NCBI GenBank assembly: GCA_000818945.1
Contig: KN805412.1
Coordinates: 28,684 to 92,683 of the forward strand
Origin: Schizochytrium sp. CCTCC M209059
Lineage: Eukaryota; Sar; Bigyra; Thraustochytrida; Thraustochytriidae
Reading direction: 5' to 3'
DNA length: 64,000 nucleotides
Shown here: piece by piece, positions 28,801-37,800 of the stretch
Layout of the letters: the number at the start of each line of letters is the position of its first letter
How positions within the stretch are numbered: the first letter of the stretch is position 1
Notes under the pieces: model-generated
Seen by the model: the letters and a program-made list of their open reading frames with translations, nothing else
The model's database searches: none
Told to the model about the DNA's origin: nothing
Translations under genes and position numbers: made by a program

Positions 28801-31800
28801 CGCGATGAGCACACTTCCACTCGTCGTCGCGCTAGAGTAGCCAGAAAGCAGCGAGATGGTACCACCGGTGGTTGCAGCGCTTCCTGTGACGTTGCCAGCC
28901 CGAAGATATATTCCGCCGCCGACTCCCGAGGAGCCTGTACCGACCTGAAGACGAATATTCCCGCCAGAAGTCTGGGCGCTTCCAGTTGAGAGCTCGACTT
29001 CTCCCGACGATCCGCGCGTTGCCACACCAGTGAGAACCTGCACCTTTCCAGATACACCGCCTTGACCAGACACCGCGGCCCCTGCGCTAGAAGTTTGCAG
29101 CAAAATCGATCCACTAGAGGTCTGCGATGAACGGCCCGTGGTAATATTCACCGACCCGCCCACGCGCGAACTTGCAGTGGAACCCGCGAGCATTGTGATG
29201 TTGCTACCTGCTTCATCTGCGGACTCGCCGACTCGCAAGGTGATCGCTCCTGCAACAGCGCCAGTGCCTTCTGCATCTCCCGTTTGTATAGAAATCTCTC
29301 CAGAATCGGCATCGTGCGATGCACCTGTGCTAAGCGAAATTGCCCCACTGACGCCCTCAGAGCCGCCTTCCGCAGTCACGATGCTGACTGCACCGCTGCT
29401 CGTGTCATCGGAAGCTCCGCTCGTCAAGACAATCGACCCCCCCGTAGTGGATTCGGAGGCGCCCGCCGTGAAGAGGACGTCACCGGCCTGACCGCGGTTT
29501 GTTTTACCCGGCTGAAGGCGAATGGAGCCAGCATCACCCAGATCCGTGTTCCCGGTTTCAATCACGACACTACCCGAATCGCCTGAGTCGGCTGTACCCG
29601 TCGCGAAAGCAAGTTGGCCTGTTGAACCGGAGGAACCTGCGTCAGCGTCCGCTGATGCCAGACTGATCGATCCTGTGGTCCCAAGGCGGGACTCACCACT
29701 AAGAATGGAGATGGAACCGCCCTCTCCCTGCCCCGCAGCGCGCCCGGCTTGAAGATTAATGGCTCCTGCGGTCTTCAGTGAGCCCGCAGAATTTCCTGAC
29801 CGCAACGAAATGGAGCCGCCCTGACCTTGCGAGCTCGACGTGCCGTTGCCGGCCACCAGGTTCACGTCGCCAGCTTTGTCATTAGAGACAATGCTTTCTG
29901 AATTACCTGCCAATATGTCTACATCCCCGGCGCTCGCCGTCGAAGCTCGTCCCACGGCAATGCGCACGCTACCGGAAACTCCAGCGTTGGTGGATCCCGT
30001 GCCAAGTCGGAGGTTGCCAGATGTAGCCTCATCAGACCCAGCGCCAGAAGCAAGAATGATTTCACCGGAACCGTCTTCGCTTGCAGCTTGCGATTCGATG
30101 CGAACTGATCCGGACGCGCTGGTTGTGCTGGCTCCAGAAAGGATCCTGATAGAGCCTCCCGCGCCAGCATCGCGGGAGGTCATATTACCCGCCGTCAAAA
30201 CGACGTCGCCACCTGCACCAGAAACGCCGTTTCCGACCTGCAACGAGATTGTCCCGCCGGCCGCTGCATCTGACATGCCGGTGAAAAGCCTCAAGGATCC
30301 GGAGTTTGCATCGCTCGAATTTCCAGAGGAAATCTCGATGTCGCCGCTCGAGCCGTCTGAGCCATCTGAGCTATGCGTACGGATGATAACGCTGCCGCTT
30401 GAGGCTTCATCGGAAGCGCCGCTCGTGAGCGTGACATCCCCACCGTTGCCACCGGTTGAAGCGCCGGCATCAATGACAATCTCGCCTCCGTCAGGGTTCT
30501 TCGAGCCGGCGCCTACTTGGATTCGAATGTCTCCGCCAGCCCCATTTGTTGAGTCGCCAGTCTGAAGAAGAAGCTGGCCTGATTCGGCGCCCACCGTCTC
30601 GCCCGTCAGAAGTGAGATGGAGCCGCTCTTGGCGGTTGCATAGGTAGCAGCAGCGGTCTCAATGAGAATGTCGCCGGAGGAGCCCAATGAAGATGATCCG
30701 CTTTCGAGGTGCAGGGACCCCCCACTCTTTGCAGAGTCACCTGCGACATCGCCCGCCGAAACTTCAACGTTTCCTCCAGCACCGCTCGACCCAGTCCCCA
30801 CATGGAGCCGGATTCCGCCGGCGGTGGCATCCGAGGCATCACCTGTGGCAAGTGTGATGACACCAGAATCCTGGCCCACACTATCACCGGTACTAAGCGA
30901 AACAAAGCCACTCGCACCGTCAGCCCCGCTGTCGGCGGTCGCGATGATCACATTTCCGCTCGTTGTCCGCTCGCTTGCACCCGAGGTGATCGAGACATGG
31001 CCACCAGTCTCGCCCTCCTTGGTCAAGGTGTCGCCTCCGCTGAGAATCAGGTCCGCACCTTGGCCTGACATGGAAGCACCGACATCAAGAGAGATGGTGC
31101 CTGCGCGGCCGTTGATTCCATACCCAGAGGTCAAAGTGATATTTCCTGCATTGCCTTCTGTGGCGTTGCCCGTGGAGAGCGCAATGGACCCAGATGTTCC
31201 ACCAGCAGACCCACCATTGGGGGTCCGAATGCTAATCTCGCCGCTACTTGTGCGTGCAGAAGTACCAGACTCAAGCGTAAGCGCACCGCCAGTTGCGTCA
31301 GCTTCGTTGTTGTCGCGCGACGTGGAGCCGGCCACGAGGGATAGCATGGCGCCAGGCCCGTCGTCTGCGTCGCCGCCAATGATGGAGATGGACCCGCTCG
31401 AGCCTTCCGCATCACCAGTGGAGATCACAATTGCACCAGAGTCGCCCTTCGAGGAAATACCCGTGCCGATCGAGATTCCGCCGCTGACGCCGCTAATGCC
31501 GGCGTCTGCAGTTTCGACAGTGATGCCCCCGCTCGACGTCGCACTGCTCGCTCCGCTCCGCAGTGTCACGTTTCCACCGGTGACAGTTTGCGCGAGGCCT
31601 CCTGCAACAAGGACATGACCGCCAGCGGCGTTGGAAGCAGACCTGCCGAAAGCGACACCGCCTCGAATTTCGATGTCTCCTCCATCACCGCCTTCAGTTT
31701 CATCGATGCTCAACCCAGCGCCAGCTGTGAGAGAGAGGCGCCCGCCCTGCCCTTGGGTCGTGTTTCCGGCCCTGAGAGCAATCTGGCCTCCGTCGCCCTG

Positions 31801-34800
31801 GGTTCCAGGTCCCACGGTCAGACTAATGTTTGCACCAATCTCTGCAGCTCCGGTTGCCATTTTGATCTCTCCGGCCGGCCCATTCAGAGCGGGACCGGTG
31901 CTCAACTGAATGCTACCCGAGCTTCCTCGCGCGTTGGCGGCCTTGGCCGTACGGATAACGATGGATCCGCTGCTCGAGGCCTCGGACATGCCGGTTGCGA
32001 TCGCAATGGAACCACCGGTAGCTCCCGTCGCAGTCATGTTACCTGCCTGGATCGTAACATTGCCACCGTTTCCGATAGAACCGGTACCCACGGTCAACGA
32101 AATGTTTCCTCCACGGCCATTGAGTCGGGAGGTCCCCGTTGCAATCGCAAGGCTCCCCGATGACCCAAAGGACGATGTACCTGTGGCAAGACGAATGTTA
32201 CCAGAGACGCCCCTCGATCCAGCATCGGCCGAGGCAATGGTAACGTTGCCACTTGAGCCCTTAAGACCTTTTCCGGAAAGCATGGTTAGGTTGCCACCGA
32301 AACCACCTTGCGAGAGGCCAGCAGCAACATAAACCTCGCCACCCGTGTTGCTTCGTGCGTCGGACCCAAGCGTCGCGCCCGCGCGAATGAGTACACGTCC
32401 GCCAAATCCTGCGCCTGAGTCGGTATTATTTCCGCCAAGAATCTCGACCGGCCCGCCGTGCATTTTTTCTTCAGACGTCTCACCAGCCTCGATGCGAACA
32501 CGGCCGCCGGTACCCTTGGTGGCGCTTCCGACGCTCAAGTCAATGCGCCCTCCAGCCCCGCTCTTGGTAGCATCGCCCGTACTGAGGAGAATAGCGCCCG
32601 AGGAACCCTTGGTGGCTTCGCCCGTAGAGATGCGAACGAAGCCGCTTGCGCCGCCAGCACCGGAACCGCCAGAGGGTGTAGAGATTGCAATCGCGCCGGA
32701 TGTGCTCGAAATGCCCTTACCGCTCGTAATGTTGATTGAACCTCCCGTGTACGTAGCAGCAGAGGTGTCGCCTGCGTCAATAACAACCGCGCCTCCACTC
32801 AGACGCTGCCCAGTTCCAACAAGAAGGCGGATGTCGCCGCCGTGACCACCGGTCGAGTTCCCTGACATCAAATCAATCCCGCCAGAAGAGTCTCCCGTAC
32901 CATAGCCAGTCTCAAGCTTGATGTAGCCGCTTCGGCCAGCGGATCCAGAGTCAGATGTCTGAAGGTTGATGTACCCGCTATCCTCGACAGCACCAAGACC
33001 AGAGGCGAGCTCGATGGAACCACCCGTCCGGGAGTCAGAGTTGGTGCGGCCCGCGGCGAGGAGTATGTTTCCACCACGGCCCGAGTCGCCAGTGCCAACA
33101 AGAATTTTAATGTCGCCGCCGCGACCGTCCGTTGCATTTCCAGTCGTCACATTGAAGCCTCCAGAGGATCCAGCGAGAGCTTTACCAGTGCTAAAAGACA
33201 TACCGCCGCTGACTCCGTTGGCGCCCGAATCAGACGTAAGAATCGTGACGGAACCCGATGAGTGAGTAGAACTCCGTCCACTTGCAATATAGATGTTGCC
33301 ACCCGTGCCACGCGCAGAGGCGCCGGCGTTGATATTAACGTTTCCGCCCGTATTGACTGACGCCTTTCCGGCAGCGAGGCCAGCGGTAAGGTTTACGTGG
33401 CCGCCCGAGCCGCCGTTCGAGTTGTCTGTTGAGAGTCCGTTCCCGGCGGTGATTTCCACCGGCCCGCCACGCGTCGCCGGCGAAGTCGTGTTGCCTGCTC
33501 GCATCGTGATGTTGCCACCAAGATTGTATCCCGAGCCAGTGCCCGTGCCGACCTGAACGAGAAAGCTACCGCCTCGACCGTCCGTTGCACGACCAGTAGT
33601 AATCGCGTAAAGTCCAGAGTTCCCCATGCTAGTGGTGCCTGTCCAGAGGCGGATCGCCCCGCTCACGCCCTCTTCGCCTGCATCCGGCGTGGAGATGGAA
33701 ATGTCGCCGCTCGAAGACGCCAAGCTTGCACCGGATGTGACCGTGATGGTACCTCCGGAGGCCTCGTTGCGCATGTCGGTGGTATTTCCCGCGGTGATAT
33801 AGACGGCGCCACCATTTCCAACAGCGCCAGAGCCAACCGTCATGTTAATGTGACCTGCTTTACCGTCAAAAGCGGTTCCCGTTTCAATGTGTACATAACC
33901 AGAATCCCCGTCACTCGCTGTGCCTGTGCGCAGGACCATGCGACCCGAAACACCGGCTTCGCCGGCGTCCGCAGTTTCGAGAATAAACTCACCGCTGCTG
34001 CGACGTGAAGAATATCCAGTCTTCATAAGAATAGATCCACCCGTGCCCATGGCGCTCGGACCAGCTTCAAGAGTGATGTTACCACCCCGGTCGCGCGCGT
34101 TGAGGCCAGCTGCGCGTCCACCGTATACGTGCACGTCACCGCCATTGCCGCCGTCGCTATTTGAGGTAGAGGAGCCCGTACCAGCCCGCATTTCAATGCT
34201 ACCTCCTTGTGTCCTGGCCTGAGAGGTGTCACCAGCGGTGATGTTAACGTCTCCGCCGTTACCACAGTCGCCCTTGCCGACGTAAAGTTCGATGTTGCCG
34301 CCCTTGCCGTCTTCCGCGTTGCCGGACCGCATGCGAACAATTCCAGAGTCCCCGGCTGAAGAATGTCCAGTGACCAGCGAAATGCTGCCAGAGACGCCTT
34401 CCTTTCCAGCGTCAGCGGTTGAAATGTTGACTCGACCGCTCGAAGTCTCACGTCCAAAACCGGTCGTGAGGAGGATCGATCCACCCGTTCCTTTGTAGGC
34501 TTGGCCACCCGTAATGTTGACAAAACCACCAAGATCCTCTTCGTCGCCTCCAAGCGCTTCGCCGCCAATAATTGTGACGTTTCCACCATCACCACCGTTG
34601 GCGCCGTTGCTGCTCGACCCGAGACCTCCGCGAATTTCCACATGGCCACCAGCTTTTTTGTCCGAGCTGGATTCACCGGCAATGAGGCTGACATGCCCTC
34701 CATTGCCAGAGTTACCCGTGCCTACTTGAACAGTGAAAGAGCCGCCGCTGCCGCGGTTTGCCGTGCCAGTGTCAAATGAAATTTGGCCCGTGTCGCCCTT

Positions 34801-37800
34801 GCTCGAAGTTCCAGTGTTAAAGTGCATGGCGCCGCTGACCCCAGACTTGCCTGCATTTGGCGTGTCGAGGAAGAAGGACCCACTCGAGGTCTCCGTGGAG
34901 TAGCCCGTTGCCATCCGAATATCACCTCCGCTGCCCGACTTGGCCGTTGTCTCGCCGGCGGTGACGAAGACATCACCACCTGATCCAGAGTTGCCAGAGC
35001 CGACAAAAAGTTCGATATTTCCCGCGTTGCCATTGTTGGCATCGCCCGTTGTTACATAGAAAGCGCCCGAGGGTCCGTCCGAGGTTTCGCCGGTTGCGAG
35101 CGAGATTGAACCGGACACGCCCTTAACACCTGCGTCAGCAGTGACGATGACGACATGACCACTGGTAGTCTGCTTACTAAATCCTGAGGTCAAGGTAATA
35201 TCACCACCCGAAGCCTGGCGCGCGTAGCCGCCCTGAAGCTCAATGTTGCCACCTGTGTCATAACTTGAGGTACCTTGGGCCGCGCCACCAAAGAGCTGAA
35301 TTTTACCACCGTTGCCACCATTCGAAAAGTCTTCGCTGGAGCCCTCGCCCGCGGTCAGGATGATGTCTCCTCCCACAGTTGCAGCGTCAGTGGCTTCGCC
35401 GGCTGTGATTAGAACGTCTCCGCCATCGCCCGAGTGCCCGGTACCCACGTACAGGCGAATATCGCCACCGTGACCCTCGTTGGCCTCACCCGTGCCCAGA
35501 CCGATCATTCCTGAGTTTCCGTCACTTGTAGTACCTGTGCTGAGCGAGATACCCCCCGAAACGCCGATGAGACCAGCGTTGGGGGTGCGCAGCGAAAAGG
35601 AACCAGAACTGGTTTGGGCCGAGTAGCCCGTGGTCATCGCAATGTAGCCACCAGAGGCTCCGGAAGAATCCGTCGTTTTTCCCGCCGAAATGGAGACATG
35701 GCCTCCCTCTCCGTAATTGCCTTCACCAACGAAAAGGTTAATGAAGCCACCTTTGCCACCCATGGCCTTACCCGTAACAACAGACACAAAGCCGCTGTCC
35801 CCGAAGCTTGAAGTGCCCGTGGACAGCGTCATCGCGCCGCTGATACCTGTGCTGCCGGCGTTACTCGTGTCGATGATGATGTGACCCGAGCTGGTTCCGG
35901 TGCTCGCGCCCGAGGAAATACGAAGCGAGCCACCCGTACCAGCGAAAGATCGCCCTCCATGGATATCCACGTCTCCACCAGCATCAATTGAAGCCGTGCC
36001 GCGAGCCTCTCCACCGTAAATACCCATGTGGCCACCATCGCCTCCGTCGGCGGAGTGGGCGCTTGAACCCTGGCCGGCTCGGATTTCGACTGCGCCTCCA
36101 GCGCTTGCCGCGTCGAGGCTGGTGCCTGCAGTAAGTCGAATGTCGCCACCATCGCCCATGTCACCAGCACCTACAGAGAGCACGATGCTGCCACCTTTGC
36201 CATCTGTTGCGTACCCGGTTTCAAGTGCGATGGATCCAGAATCACCGGCTGTCGCAACGCCAGACTGAAGCACAAGATCGCCACTCACACCACTTGTGCC
36301 TGCATTGGAAGATGCAAGCAAGACGGACCCGCTGGAGCGCTCCACGCCAGCACCGGACGTGATGGAGATTGCACCGCCGTTCCCGCCTGCCGAAATACCG
36401 CCTGCCAGTTCCACATTGCCTCCGGCGTCCGAGGTGGACCTGCCCTTGGCCTCACCACCCTGGATGCGCACAAGGCCGCCATTTCCGCCGTTGCTGAGAT
36501 CGTCGTCGCTGCCTTCGCCACCAGTAATGAGCACTTGGCCGCCCGTCGCTGCATTCGAGCTTGCCAGACCGGCCGCAATGATGACGTTGCCGCCATCACC
36601 ATCCTCGGATGTGCCAACAGCAACGCTGATGTCTCCGGCAGACCCTGCGCTAGCCGCGCCTGTGGTAATTGCGATGGTTCCGGAATTGCCAAGAGAGGTA
36701 GTTCCCGTGCTGAGCGCAATCGCACCGGACACACCGGCGGGGCCGGCATTCGCGGTGGAGATGGAAACGCTGCCACTGGAAGTCTCCGTGCCCGTGCCGC
36801 TCGAGATCCGAATATCGCCACCGAGGTTGTTGGTGCTTTCACCACCCTCGAGGACCACGGCGCCACCTGGCGAGTCGGTGGAGAAACCACCATGGAGCTG
36901 CACCTCGCCGCCTTGACCTTCGGCTCCGCCATCCGCTGAAACGTCGCCTCCGGCAGCACCACCGCGGATGATGACGTCGCCACCGCTTCCGCCTGTGGTT
37001 GACGTCCCTGACCCGGCCGTGAGTTCGATATCACCACCCGTGGCTCCGTCACCGCTGGAAAGTCCTGCGTTCAGACTGACAGTTCCGCCCGATCCGGACC
37101 CAGAGTCACCCACGGAGATGACGACAGAACCAGACTGGCCAAGGCCTTGAGCAGACCCACTTGCGAGGGTTACATCGCCGGTTACGCCGGATCCAGTGTC
37201 TCCCGTCCTGATGTCAATGGAGCCAGTTCCTGCAGTTGCGTCGTCGCCAAGGCTAGAGGCCGTGTGCATGGATACATCACCGGACGCAGAGTTCTGCGCA
37301 GTTCCGCTCTCGATGACGACACTGCCGCCCGCAAGAGAGGGGTCAAGCGTTCGCCCGGCTCTCAGGGAAAGATCGCCTCCGCGACCCGAGGTGCCTATTC
37401 CGACAGCAATGGAGATGGTCCCACCACTTCCGGCGGAGGAACTTCCCGTGGCGAGTCGAATCTGGCCGGTATCGCCTAAGGCAGCATCACCGGTCTCCAG
37501 GAAAAGAGATCCGGACGTTCCCGTCGTGTCAGCAGCCGCGGACCGCACCGAAACGTCGCCTGATCCAAGCCCAGTGCTCGTACCACTGCGAATAGTAACG
37601 GTGCCGCCGTAGCCAGCACTAGATGACCCGCCAACGAGTTCGAGAGCCCCGCCGACATCAGCGGAGCCAGTTCCGCTAGCGGAACCACCCGTCAGGTATA
37701 CAGGACCTCCTCGCGGTCCAGCGCCGCCATTGAGATTGACGGCACCACCTGATCGAGTCACCTCGGTTGCCTCGCCGGCAACGAGCTCAATGTCGCCACC